A stretch of DNA of 64,000 bases from Planctomycetaceae bacterium (GTDB lineage: Bacteria; Planctomycetota; Phycisphaerae; UBA1845; UTPLA1): positions 4,148,249 through 4,212,248 of the forward strand of contig CP030884.1 of NCBI GenBank assembly GCA_006969385.1, given 5' to 3'. Positions 19,090 to 31,100 of this stretch are shown one piece after another. A program made the translations under genes and the position numbers. Numbering within the stretch: position 1 is the first letter of the stretch; each line of letters opens with the position of its first letter. Below the pieces are notes generated by a model that worked only from the letters and a program-made list of their open reading frames with translations, was not told where the DNA came from and searched no databases.

Positions 19090-19698
19090 TTGTTACGACC
19101 ATTTCGCCTACTTGTGTATTGCGCCTTTCCTCTTATTTGTAGTTTTTCCTTCACCATCGCCTCGATCCCTGAACCTTCCGTACTACTCTATGGCACGTTG
19201 AGCATCGGCGGTGAGCCGGTGGGTGCGGGCGATGACGTGCGGTTATACGCGATGGTGCCGGAGGCGCCGGATGAAGTGGGATCGTATTTGATGGGTTCCA
19301 ACGTGAACGCGGGGAACCTGTATGCGTTGCAGGTACGGCTGGAATCACTGGCGGACGGCACGCAGCAGAGTAATAACCGGGCGTTGGTGGGCCAGACGGT
19401 GCAGGTGTTTGCGGAAGGCAACGATGTGCCGGGCGGACCGCTGCTGTTGACCAACTTTAAGATCTGCGAACGCGGCCAGGTGGTGAATGTTGATTTACCG
19501 GGAACGGTGGCTGGTAGCCTGGGCGACTTCGATGGCGACTGCGACGTGGATTTTGACGATCTCAATCCCTTCGTGGATGTGTTGCTGGGGAATAACACGA
19601 CGCCGTCGGCACAGGTGACGGCGGACATGAACGCTAGTGGCCAGGCCAATGGTGCGGACATCGAACTGTTCGTGCAGGCGCTGCTGAATAACGGGTAA
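19090..19698 (+). CDS. Exported dockerin-like protein, module 1
   Basis: 202 residues starting at TTG 19090, with GGGGAG 7-8 nt upstream. A signal peptide occupies residues 1-23 or so. A single beta-sandwich-like domain follows (SVLLYGTLSIGGEPVGAGDD...VRLYAM), and the last 65 residues form a dockerin-like pair: GDFDGDCDVDFDDLNPFVDVLLG and ADMNASGQANGADIELFVQALL. The mature protein is about 97% identical to the module 2 copy (42211-42819), but the signal peptides are unrelated; DNA identity starts abruptly at 19157. First gene of the module; the following 237-bp spacer is also conserved between copies. No cohesin partner is visible, so the dockerin-like part is best read as a calcium-binding tail. 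Confidence 0.75.
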   Translation: MLRPFRLLVYCAFPLICSFSFTIASIPEPSVLLYGTLSIGGEPVGAGDDVRLYAMVPEAPDEVGSYLMGSNVNAGNLYALQVRLESLADGTQQSNNRALVGQTVQVFAEGNDVPGGPLLLTNFKICERGQVVNVDLPGTVAGSLGDFDGDCDVDFDDLNPFVDVLLGNNTTPSAQVTADMNASGQANGADIELFVQALLNNG

Positions 19699-19953
19699 CA
19701 AGATTTCTGTTTCGGTGTGTTGGTGATTGTTCGTTCTGAATGATCGCCCCGATGAGTTTGTGTGTTCGAATCGGAGCGAATAAGAGGCATTCAGTTCTTG
19801 CGGGTCTGATCTCAGTTTTAGGCTTGTTTGGGTCGGCTGTTTCTTGATCGCTGGGTAAGTCCCTTTCGTTGCGAGTGAATGCAATGAGAGGAAGTTTGCC
19901 GCCGACGTGATCGTTCTGTCACGAGGTGCGGCCCAGTGCAGGATGGAGCGGCC
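19699..19953 (+). other. Conserved intergenic spacer, copy 1
   Basis: No gene. It is kept almost unchanged in module 2 (42820-43074), with only a few substitutions in about 200 bp after the stop codon. Conservation could reflect recent duplication or a regulatory/RNA role; no stable terminator hairpin was found. Confidence 0.45.
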
Positions 19954-21969
19954 ATGCAGCCATCTCTCGATCATCGTGCTGAATTGGATCATGACCTATG
20001 CCGTTGGCCCGCTGCGACATCGGCGGCAGCGAATACAACGACATCAGCCACGGTAAACCGCAGTAGTGGTCACCATGCAAAGCGACGACATCCTTCATTG
20101 GGTGTGGTCGCTTTTTTGTTGGTGCTGGTTGGTAGTGCGTCTGTTGCTAAGGCCCAATGGCGTACGCAACAGGTGGAACTGCGGCAGGGATGGAACAGTG
20201 TCTATCTGACGGTGGATCCGCAGCCGCGCGAAGCGGATTTGCTGTTCGCCGGTGATGGCAGCATCGAGATGGTGTGGGCGCATTCGAACGCGCCGCTCAA
20301 TCCGACAGTGCCGAATTGTCCACAACCGTCGAATCCCGATCCCGATTGTCCGGCCCCTGATGTGCAGCACTGGCAGTCTTGGGTACCAAACACCAACAGT
20401 GCCAACTTCCTGAATAGCCTGTGGGTGATCGAAGGTGGCCGGGTCTATCAGATCAAGGCCACCAGCGCCACCACGCTGCGCATCACCGGCAAGCCGCACA
20501 GCAAGAAGGCCAACTGGCGTGCGGGGTTGAATCTGGTCGGCTTCCATGTGGCCAGCAATCAACGACAACTGACGCCCATTGATGATGCGGACCTGCAGCC
20601 GGTACCGAACAACCAAAACACCGGCAACAACGATCAACCCACCGAGTTGGATAACGACGCGATTGGCAACCTGCCAGGCAATGTCATTGACAGCGCCATC
20701 AGCTTTGCCGAGTACCTGGCACCCTCTACCGCCCACAGCACTGTACGGGTCTATCAATGGTGGCCCGATGGCGATTGGCTGGAAGTGAACCCGGCCAGTG
20801 ACATCGTTTATGGTGAAGGCTACTGGGTCACCGCCACCAGTGCATCCAACTATGACGGCCCCATCGATATCGACCGTAGCAGTTTGCGGGGTATTGACTA
20901 TGGCCAACTGCTCAACGAACACCCACTGACCCTGATCAACCAGGATGACAGTGGCAACGCCACGGTCACCATCGAACGGGTGGCGTCGGCTCAACCGCCG
21001 ACCAATCCCAGCCTGGCCGGCAATGTACCGGTGCGTTGGTTGGACTATGGCGAGGGCAGTGAACGCGAGACGGTCTATCAGTGGTATGACCTGCATCGCG
21101 ATAGTTGGGAACTGGGCCCAAAGAATGACGCCAGCGGTAAGTTGGTGCTGAGACTGGCCACGCAACGTGCCGGTCTCTCAACAGCGACCGTAAATGCCAA
21201 CGGCGCCGGTTCGCAGTACCAAGGCCTACTGCGTATCAGCAACAACCAAGGTTACGAACGCTTCATCCCGATGGCGTTGCAACAAGGGCCATCGCAAGGT
21301 CTGTGGGTAGGGGAAGTCGAGATCAACCAGGTGGCCTTCACCAATGTGGGGGGCGATGGCGATGCCACCACGCCACGACCGACGGCCCAGCCCTTTACCT
21401 TCCGCGTCATCCTGCACGATTCGAAGAGCGGTGGCGTGAAGTTGCTCAACGATGTGGTCTTGATGGCCACCACCACCACGGGTGATACCGATGTACTGGT
21501 GACCCAGGACATCGACCCCATGTTCAAGGACAGCCTGGTATCGGCCAGTCTGCAGAACGGCGAACCCTTTACTCCGCGCATCAGCACAGCGGCTTATGCC
21601 TTGGATGCGGATCTGCTGTTGACTGGCATGATCGGTAACGACGTATCGGGCAGCATCACGGTGGGTACGGATAACCCGCTGAATCCCTTCTATCACAAGT
21701 TCCACCCGGACCATAACAGTGGCTCGGATGTGTACGAGGTGGCGCGCAGCTTCAACATGAACTTCAGTCAGGCGGAGCCGGAAGACTTCGTCGGTACCGG
21801 TTATGGCTCAGATGTCTGGGGCGGCACCTGGACCGAATCGATCACGGGGCTGCTGAACACGACCAACAACGGCATGCCGTTGGGCACCATCGAGGTGGAG
21901 GGCAACTTCCTGATCTACCGCATCTCGCAGATCGGGGAGTTGAACCAGGCCCTACCCGGTGGGTCTTAA
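19954..21969 (+). CDS. Exported 'GWN' beta-domain protein, module 1
   Basis: 671 residues from ATG 19954, which has GGAG 5 nt upstream (the frame is open to GTG 19936). A long polar n-region precedes a hydrophobic signal core (SLGVVAFLLVLVGSASVAKA), typical of planctomycetes. The mature protein opens with VELRQGWNSVYLTVDP, a GWN-type domain that recurs inside the SpvB/RHS protein (VGWNAISFQIDP), plus a second unit (NWRAGLNLVGFHV). The rest is beta-rich with no catalytic motif seen and ends in ISQIGELNQALPGGS. It differs from the module 2 copy by about two dozen substitutions, half of them in the n-region. Its position just before the giant gene suggests a structural or assembly partner; this is inference. 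Confidence 0.65.
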   Translation: MQPSLDHRAELDHDLCRWPAATSAAANTTTSATVNRSSGHHAKRRHPSLGVVAFLLVLVGSASVAKAQWRTQQVELRQGWNSVYLTVDPQPREADLLFAGDGSIEMVWAHSNAPLNPTVPNCPQPSNPDPDCPAPDVQHWQSWVPNTNSANFLNSLWVIEGGRVYQIKATSATTLRITGKPHSKKANWRAGLNLVGFHVASNQRQLTPIDDADLQPVPNNQNTGNNDQPTELDNDAIGNLPGNVIDSAISFAEYLAPSTAHSTVRVYQWWPDGDWLEVNPASDIVYGEGYWVTATSASNYDGPIDIDRSSLRGIDYGQLLNEHPLTLINQDDSGNATVTIERVASAQPPTNPSLAGNVPVRWLDYGEGSERETVYQWYDLHRDSWELGPKNDASGKLVLRLATQRAGLSTATVNANGAGSQYQGLLRISNNQGYERFIPMALQQGPSQGLWVGEVEINQVAFTNVGGDGDATTPRPTAQPFTFRVILHDSKSGGVKLLNDVVLMATTTTGDTDVLVTQDIDPMFKDSLVSASLQNGEPFTPRISTAAYALDADLLLTGMIGNDVSGSITVGTDNPLNPFYHKFHPDHNSGSDVYEVARSFNMNFSQAEPEDFVGTGYGSDVWGGTWTESITGLLNTTNNGMPLGTIEVEGNFLIYRISQIGELNQALPGGS

Positions 21970-22167
21970 GGCAGATCAGGGGAAACGGGGAAAAAGGCAG
22001 CGACAAACGTTGCGACCGGAATCCCCAGCCCACCCCCGAATAGCACTGAAGCAACTCGGCAACCCGACAACGCAGTATTCGACGTGAACCTCGCGACCCA
22101 AGAACCGTCGCGCATCAGATAGCTAGATAGTTAAGTCCACAACCATCGACTGGAACGAGACGCCACG

Positions 22168-25100
22168 ATGATGACCGACCTTCACCTAAATAACGGATCC
22201 ACCATCAATACCTGCAGCCTGCCACGCATCGCGGTGCAACAACCGCGACACTGGCGAACGGCACTCGCTGCCATAGCAGTTGCAATGCTCACTTTGGCCA
22301 GCTTCGCTGGTACTGCTCATGCCGAGATCATCTATGTGGATGACTCGGCGACCAGTGGTATGGACACCGGTGACAGTTGGGCTGATGCGCATGTCTTCTT
22401 GCAGACGGCGCTTGAACGGGCAGTTGCCGGAGATGAAATCTGGGTCGCACGCGGAACCTACAACCCGCTGCAAGGACTTACCCCAGCAGAGGATCCCGAT
22501 CCGCCAGAGAATTTTGAAGTCGATTCACGGCTAGCGTGCTTCAAGCTTAAGGCTGATGTTGCAATTTATGGTGGCTTTCCGAACGGGGGTGGAACATTTA
22601 ACTCCCGAAATCCCTCCATTAATTCTACGATTTTGTCTGGGGATCTGGATCCCAGCAATGCTGATGATCTGGCTGACTTTCCCGCCGGGCCGTCATACAA
22701 CGAAAACAGCTACCACGTTGTTGATATTAGTAATGCCAATGAGGGCACAGTGCTAGATGGCTTTACCGTTTCCGGCGGGAATGCAAACGGCTCGTTTTTT
22801 ATTGATGCCGACAAGGGGGCAGGACTAATTGGACTGGATGACTGTGTCGCGGCAGTGTGCGGCCAAATCCGTAACTGTAGGTTCGTCAACAACGCGTCGA
22901 CTATTGGGGGGGCAGTCTATCTTGAATCAAGTCCGATATTGAATAATTGTGAATTCGAATCCAATTACTCGGCCGGTGCCGGTGGGGCAATATTGGTTGG
23001 ATTAGGAACCCCTCGAATTACGCGATGTCGATTCGAGTCGAACAATGCGGACGGTGTTGGTGGCGGCGTTCACATTGCTTCGGGCATGGTTACGCTTGAG
23101 TTTTCAGTGTTTCTAGATAACACCGGAGCACTCAGTGGTGGTGGTGTTTCCGTTGGAAGCAACATAAATGCATTTGCGGACTTAGTGAATTGTGAGTTCT
23201 TCAATAACGCGGGTTTTAATGGTGGTGGTGTCTACGAGATTGCGGGAGATAGGGTTAGGCTTGCCAACTGCCTCTTCTCGGGTAATCAGGCTGCTGACGA
23301 CAGCGGCGGCGGGATCTACACACACGGGGCAACATTTCAGAACTGCACCATTGCCTACAACTCTGCGAAGGTTGCTGGAGGGGGTGCATATGTTGCAGGT
23401 GGTGGCAGCACCGCCAACTTTATTAATTGTATCGTTTGGGGAAATACTGCGGGCACGCCAGCGGTCGCAAATCAAATTAACGCAGCAATGGGTACGACAC
23501 GCACGGTTTCGTACTCCTGTGTGGAGTCACCGGGGGAGACGGGTACTGGTAATATTATTATCAATCCCGCATTTGTAGATCCTGACGGATTAGACGGGAC
23601 TACTGGCACTGAAGATGACAATCTTCGATTGCAAATTGCTTCACCCTGCAATGATGCGGGTTCGAATGCTGTATTGGATGATGGCGCTGCATTTCGCGTG
23701 ACCATTGATCTGGATGGCAATTTTCGCTGGTCGGACGATCCCCTACGCGCTGACACTGGAATTCCATGCCCGGTCTCGTGTGATGAAGTTAATGCGATTA
23801 TCGACATGGGAGCATACGAGTCTGTATCATCCAGTGCTCCCATAGATGTTGTTTATGTTGACGCCAACGTAATCGGTGGTAATGGCAGCGGTAGTTCTTG
23901 GGACAACGCAATGCCTGATTTGCAGACCGCGCTAAATTTCTCGAGGCAGGAGGTAGCGACAGTCTCAGAGATTTGGGTTGCGAACGGGATTTACCAGCCA
24001 ACGCAGGGCGCTGATCAGTCTGAAAGCTTTGAACTAATAAGCGGTGTAGCCATCTACGGTGGATTTGCTGGCCAGGACTCGACCCAATTTCCGGACGGTG
24101 AGACTGATCGACTGCAACGAAACTCAGATCCGTTATCTAACGGTTGTATTCTTAGTGGTGATTTGGGACAGGACGATGCTCCGGGTTTCTTAAACACAGC
24201 GGACAATAGTCACCATGTATTGCGCGCAGACTCTGTTGATCAATCGGCTGTGATCGATGGCTTCTCAGTTAGTGGTGGTTCGACTAAGCCAACGGATCAA
24301 GTCGCGGTGTTTGATTTGGAGGCTAATGGGGGAGGGTTATTGGCGGTTTCCGCGAGCCCAACTATTAGGAACTGCAACTTTGTAAATAACCAATCAACCA
24401 CGATGCAAGGTCGCGGAGGAGCGGTTTACCTAAGAGCCAATTCCGACGCCAGATTCGAAAACTGTCTTTTTAATGATAATGCGTCTGTAACAACAGGTGG
24501 TGCGGCATATCTAGACAATAGTGATCCTGTTTTTGAGGGTTGTTCATTTGACAACAACTCCGCAAATGCAGGCGGCGCGTTTCGAGTCGTTCCTGGGAGT
24601 GAGCCAGAGTTTGTAGATTGTCTATTCGAAAACAACTCAGCAGTTCTTACAGGAGGCGCAATCGACATTCAAGATTCTGGTGGGACTACGATTTTGACGA
24701 ACTGCATTTTCAGGTCGAATACTTCGGGCACACTAGGTGGGGCGCTGTTTGCGAAAAACAGTTCAAGCTTTGATCTTACAGGCTGTACCTTTTATCAGAA
24801 CGTTGCTGCAGACTTAGATGGCTCATTCTTGAATTTTGGCGGGGCAGCCTATTTGGAGGGTGGAAGTTTTTTGGCGGCTGATTGTAAGTTCAGTTCGAAC
24901 GACGCATTTAACGGTGGCGCGATATTCAGTGTCGGTACGGATATTCGCCTTAATCAGTGTCTGTTTGTTGAAAATACAGCGACTGGCGTGAATGGAACAG
25001 GTGGTGCCATCGAGTTCGCGGGCACTGGCCAAGTAATTGCGTCAGAATCTGTCTTCGTGAAAAACTCCGCGGTGAATATTGGTGGCGCAATCTCGGCGCG

Positions 25101-28100
25101 ACCTCCAAACCAGCTGTTACTAAAAAACTGTCGTTTCCACGGAAACTTCGCTGGAGTAGATGGCGGAGCGATTGAACTAATTGACGGCACCACTAGTGCT
25201 AACGATAACCCTCTCCTCAATTGTCTCCTCACAGGAAATCGTTCTGACGTCAAGGGCGGCGCGATTGTAATGAATGGAGGTGGGACACCAATCAACTTGA
25301 AGCTCGAGAATTGTACTGTTGCTGACAATTTCAGCCCAGGAATTGCTGCTGCTATATACAACGGTGCTGGACAATTGACCCTCCAGAACACAATTTGCTG
25401 GAATCCGGTGGGTGAGGATATCACTATCCAGGGAAGTGGATCGGGCGTCGTTCAATATAGCAATGTACAAGCATTAAGTGGTGCAATGCCGGAACCTACG
25501 AGCGTCAGTGTTGATCCCCAGTTTCTGTCTGCGGTGGTCGGCCTTTGGAGCGGCGCTGTGCAGGCGAGTTATGATCCATCAACTGGAATTACGACCGTTG
25601 TTGATCTGATTCCATCGATTGATCTCACTGGAAATCCTGTTTCAGCATCTGAATTAGTAGGGAGGACTCTTAATCCCGACACGTCAACACCGACTTACCG
25701 ACAGGGTCTAATTGTCGGTGCGGCATCGGATTATTCTCAGATCGATGTTCTTGGTGATTGGACATCGGTAATAAGCTCAGGAAACGGGTATTCGATCTTG
25801 AGCTACGAGCTCTCACAAGATTCGCCTTTGATCGACTCAGGATCCAACCAGTCTCTAACAGACAACGTGCCGCCAGCTCAGGGCTATGATCTCGATTCAG
25901 ATGACATTGATAATGATGGCAATGTCAATGAGCCGACTCCGGATTTAAATCGGCGCAACCGTATTGGTGAAAATATTGTTGACATGGGGGCATTTGAGAG
26001 TCTGGTTGACTGCAACCTAAATGGCCGAGACGACACCGCAGACATTGCTTGTGGATCTGGCAATATTTGTGACGGTGTTGCTGGAAGTGATGATTGCAAC
26101 GCAAATGGGATTCCGGATGAATGCGATGTTGGTCAGCTAGCTGGATTTGTTAATAACCCAATCGCAGTGAATACCGATCCTAGTGGCGAATCTGGTGCTC
26201 CAGAGTTCGCGACGGATGGAAGCGGAACATGGATTGCTGTTTGGGTGAATTTCTTTGACGATGGCCAGCCAGACACAAACGAAGTGCGGGTAGCTCGCAG
26301 CCTTGACGACGGATTTACATGGGAGTTGCCAGTGACTATTCACACTGGGCAATCATTCCATGGTGACATTGCCTTTGGCGACGATGGTGACTGGGCAATA
26401 GTTTGGACTGAAATTCCATCTATCGGTGAATCTCACGATATCTATTATTCGTTCACAGCAGATAATGGAAATACCTGGGCAAGTGGAGCTCCGTTACATC
26501 TATATTTCTTGACTGATCCTGATTATGATGACGTAGCCACGATTGCAACTGACAAATCTGGCGGTTGGGTCGTCGTATGGATGTCAAGGAATGACATTGA
26601 TTCGGCAGGGCAATCTGACCTGGATATTCTTGTTTCTCGTCGCCAAGAAACTGGCAATCTCGAGAATGGACTAACATGGACTTTTCCTAATTTGCTTAAT
26701 ATTGGTGGCGAGAGCGATGGGGCCGGAGATGAAGAGCAGCATCCTGAGATTGCGTTTGATGGGGCATCAAAGTGGGTTGTTTTATGGCAGTCCAACAATA
26801 CTCCGGGCGGACTATCGAACGACCTTGATGTTTTTTGTGCGACAAGTACCAATGGAGGCGTTACTTGGACATCGCCGGTACTCGTTAATGCCTACGGCGT
26901 AGTTGATTCTGGAGAAGACTATTTTCCACGACTCGCCACAGATAATGCGGGTAATTGGGTAGTTGTCTGGCGAAATCGCGGAGCAGATTTCGCTGGTACA
27001 GGTGGCGATATGGATATCGTAGCAACGACAAGCTTCGACAACGCTGTCACATGGGAATATCCAGTAGTCGTCAATGGAAATGCGACTCTTGACGGCCCCA
27101 CAGATGATGAGTCTGATCCTGATATTGCAACAGACGGCAACGGAACGTGGGTTGTAACGTTTGAAAGCAACAATCCTGACTTTGCTGGATTTACAGGCCT
27201 CGGCGTTGATAACGACATCTTCTTTGTCACCAGTAATGATGTTGGCGTTAAGTGGTCCGCAAGTAAATTATTGAATAACTTCGCGGCTCTCGATCAGCCG
27301 GGTCCTAGCAGCCCGGATGCAGACTTCGATGCTAGGGTTGCACCAGCAATGGGTGGAAGATGGCTTTCAGTCTGGCAGTCAAGATATCAGGGCTTGATTG
27401 GCGGATCAGGCTCGGTACGAGGTATTGCGGCAGCGTTCTTGGCTCCATCGACTGATTGCAATTCTAATGGCGTTTTGGACGAGTGTGAGTTGATTGATGT
27501 CAACAACAATTTGATTTTGGACATTTGCGAATCGGATTGTAATGAGAATGGCACGATAGATTTGTTTGAGTTGGATGCGGATGGCGATGGGTTCATCGAG
27601 GACCCGGGTTTTGCTGCCTGCGACAACTGTCCGACGGTGTTCAACCCCGGCCAGGACGATGGCGATGGTGATGGTGTCGGTGACTTGTGCGACATCTGCG
27701 AGGGCGGCGATGACACGGTTGACAGCGATGGCGATGGCGTGCCGGATTTTTGCGACAACTGTAATCCTTCGGATTGCCAATCACCTGGTTGCGATCCGGT
27801 AAATCCGGATCAGGTTGATTCCGATGGGGACATGATCGGCGACGCTTGCGACATTTGTCCGAACTTCTTCAACCCGCAGCAGTTGCCGGGTGATACGTGT
27901 GAGCAGTTTTATGGATTGGGCTCGCGTTTGGATCCGCGTGCATCGATTCGGGCGCAGGTGAGCCTGTCGAACTCGATTGTCGAGGTGACGACGAATACGG
28001 CATGGGAACAGGGCGGGGTTGATCCGACGTTGATTCCGGATAACGAGTGGATCCCGGCGGATCAGTATGTGTTGTATTACGACGATGTGCTCGACCCATC

Positions 28101-31100
28101 CAATCCCAACAATGCAACCTATCAGGATTTGGGTGGTTTGTTTGCAATCGACGCAGGTCTGATTCGGATTACATGGCGTGATGCGAATGATACGGAACTG
28201 GGCGCGCCGCGCTTCTTCTTAGTGGAAGACGAGGTCGCTCAGAACCCTTGGACGGTGGGAGTGCAGTATTTCCTGGACTACAACGAGGGTCAGTTCCAGG
28301 AAGATGCGGATGTGAAGATTGAAGCGCCGTTCTTTGCGACGGTGCGTTACAACACGCAGATTCTGGAGCAGCGGATTAACCCGGGGGTGGTGATCGACGG
28401 AGTACCGCAGTTCTATCCGTTTGCGGAGTTTCGTATCGAGGGTGATCAGGTCATCACGGAGGATTACTGCCCCACGGGTAAGGTGCTGATCCAGTACGAC
28501 GATGGCCCGGGTGGTCGGTTCGTTGGTTTTGAAGTGGTGGAGATCATCAACTTTGGTACGCCCAATGCGGAGTTGGTGGATGTGGGCCGGCGCTTGGCCT
28601 TGCCGACGGGTGCGGATGATTGTCGGGCGGTGTTGGTGAACAACTTCGAGCAGGATGGCACCACGGTGGCGTGGCAGAAGGGCGTAGAAGAAGCGGTGAT
28701 CTACCCGATTCGTCCCGAGCCGTTGGCCTCGAAGTTCGTGGTGGGCTGGTATGCCCAGTCGATCCTGCCGGGTGATCCGGATGACATGGAGACCTCTCCG
28801 CCGGTGGCGTTGTTCAACTGCTGGCCGGTGGCGATTGGTCGTTATGTGGTGCAGTGGCCCAGCGATCCGCAGACACACATCGTGGATTCGGATTCGGATG
28901 TGATCCCAGCCGGTAGCCAGGTTGATTTGAATGTGGGTGCGGATCGTCGTTACTGCCAGGCGGAGGTGATGTATCAGGAAGGCTTCGGCGGGTTGTTTGA
29001 TGACCTGCCGTTGAGTGAAGTGGTTAACGGAGTCTTTGATGCGGTGCAACCGGGTTACTCGGTGGTGCGCTTTGATATTGATCCGGTGGGCTCGGGGTTA
29101 TGCGGTGAAGAGGTGACCTTCGAAGTGGTGGCCTCGCGTGATCACCGCGACGTGGATGGCTATGCCAACCTGTGTCGCCCGCTGTTGGATGAAGTGTGTA
29201 ACGATGATGTCGAATGTACGACCACCTTCAGTGGTGCGTGCACGGGTACGGTGTACCTGGGTGAGTTTGCTTGGGATATCGGTGACCAGATCACGGATGT
29301 GAGCCACGATGCCACGACCAACACGTACAAGTTTGGTTACCTGCATCCGTTCCGCTTCCCGGAGCAGCCGGTGGGGATCCCATACGCCAAGAGCATCTAC
29401 GATGCCACGGGCCAGATCTTCCCGGTCAACGTGTCGCGGGCCCCGGACCTGTCGGCGGAACACGACATTCTGGAAGTGTGGTGGTTCCAGGCGTCGCGTT
29501 TGGAAGATGAGAACGGTGATGGCATCGTTGAGGGTAACCATGCGGGCGGTATCTACTGGCCGCACACGACGGCGACCTACGATGCGATGTGGCCGATGGA
29601 TGCCGGTGAGATCGTGGTGGCGTCGAAGCTGGGTGGTTTTGATAACCAGGGCAACGTGGCGTTGTACAGCCAGTTCGCCACGGTTTATGACGCCGGCTTC
29701 TACGACGATTACCTGGGTGATGCTGAGAACAGCATCGAGAGCAACCAGTTCACCTTGGATGGTTGGAACGCCAACGATGAACACGCAGTGATGTTGCCGA
29801 TCGGCACGGACTATCGTGTGTTTGCGACGCGTGATGATTCCCCGTGGAACATGGGCGGTTATGGGGATCCGCTAACGGGTCACCCGTATGTACTGGTGCA
29901 GTACCCGGTGGACGGCGATGCCCAGGCCCCGGATACGTATGGCATGGATGTGTTCGCTGTGGCGGCGGAGATCCCGAGTGATCCAACGCAGGATCTGTAC
30001 TATGACACGGTCTTGAGCCAGGCAGACTTGAGCACCGAGATCGACATCGTGGCGGGTCAGCCCTTAAGTCCGGTGTTGTTCCCGATCAACTTTGGCCAGC
30101 CGATCTGCTTGACGGATGAGATCCCGCCGTTGCCGGAGACGTATGCGCAGGGCGATGGGGTTTGGATTGACCGCAAGGGCGGTTTGTGGATGGTGGAAGC
30201 CACCCATGATGACTTCGACCGTACGCCGGAAGACAGCGAGTTCGCCGACGGGGTGGATACGTCTCCGATGGTGGTCAATGTGGGTGATCCGAGTACCGGT
30301 GATGTGTACCTGTATGAGAACTGGGCCCCGGATGGCGGTTGTCAGCCGTGGTTGAGTTATGCCTCGGGTGATTCTGCGATACCGGAGCCGATTACGTTTG
30401 CTCCGAACTGGCCCTTCGTACCAGCACGCGATGATTACCCCTGTGCCGATGATCCACTGTGTGCCCGCCCCTTGAACATTGGGGAAGCGGTGAACCAGAG
30501 TGGTCAGTGCGGCAGCATTGAAGTGCTGCACGACTCGGTGGGTCTGCGGGTGATCGATCGCAGCTACTGGGTGAGCCTGGCAGTCGATCCGGTGGTAATG
30601 CAGGGCATTGACTTCGCGGTGTTACCGCCGCAGTTGTTCGCCGGTGAGATCGGCGGGGGCGGCGAGTTCCCGGATCGCATTCGTTACAACTTCAACAACT
30701 CGGGCGAGTTGGAGTTCCGCGGCATCATGAGCGATGCCGATCGCTACTACCTGCAGTTGGTGAGCCAGGACATGGATTATCTGGCTTACATTGATCAGTT
30801 GTATTCATTGTCGCGTGAACAGTTGACGGTACCGGTGGAGAACCCCACCTCGAAGTGGGTGACGGTCGGTGATGCGGCGGCAACACCGGGCTGGATCACG
30901 GTGGCCTTCCAAAACGATCAGCAGTGTGTGGATGAAGGTCTGCCGGTGAGCGTGGAAGTGTGGCGGGTGGATTGTCCGCCGACCACCGGTTCGGTGCGCC
31001 CGATCCAACCGCAGTGTCTGTTTAGCGAGAAGCTGGCCATGCAGTTCACCGAAGACCTGGGCGGTGATCCCGACCAGGTGGTGTTCCAGTGGCAATGGTC

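Larger units (their letters stand above)
19157..22440 (+). repeat. Duplicated block A, copy 1 (partner 42278 to about 45540)
   Basis: Near-identical DNA covering the mature part of the 202-aa gene, the spacer, the 677-codon frame, the next spacer and the first ~90 codons of the giant gene. Offset to copy 2 is 23121 bp, falling to 23113 after an 8-bp net indel in the spacer near 21990. The left junction is sharp at TCGCCTCGATCCC; the right edge fades at about codon 90 of the giant gene. Confidence 0.85.

Noticed and set aside
19090..19698. Cellulosome component based on the dockerin-like tail
   Set aside because: No cohesin, scaffoldin or glycoside hydrolase is present in the window; such EF-hand pairs are widespread in planctomycete exported proteins.
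20095..21165. 356-codon antisense open frame opposite the 671-aa gene (also 43216-44286)
   Set aside because: Shadow of a strongly supported gene with signal peptide and ribosome-binding site; no protein-like features of its own.
22900..25300. GGA-repeat DNA as a CRISPR or simple tandem array
   Set aside because: The periodicity is at protein level (beta-helix rungs), with varied codons and no fixed spacer or repeat length.
26150..27440. Active sialidase in the giant protein because of Asp-box repeats
   Set aside because: Asp-boxes are structural; the catalytic Arg triad and Tyr/Glu of sialidases could not be identified.
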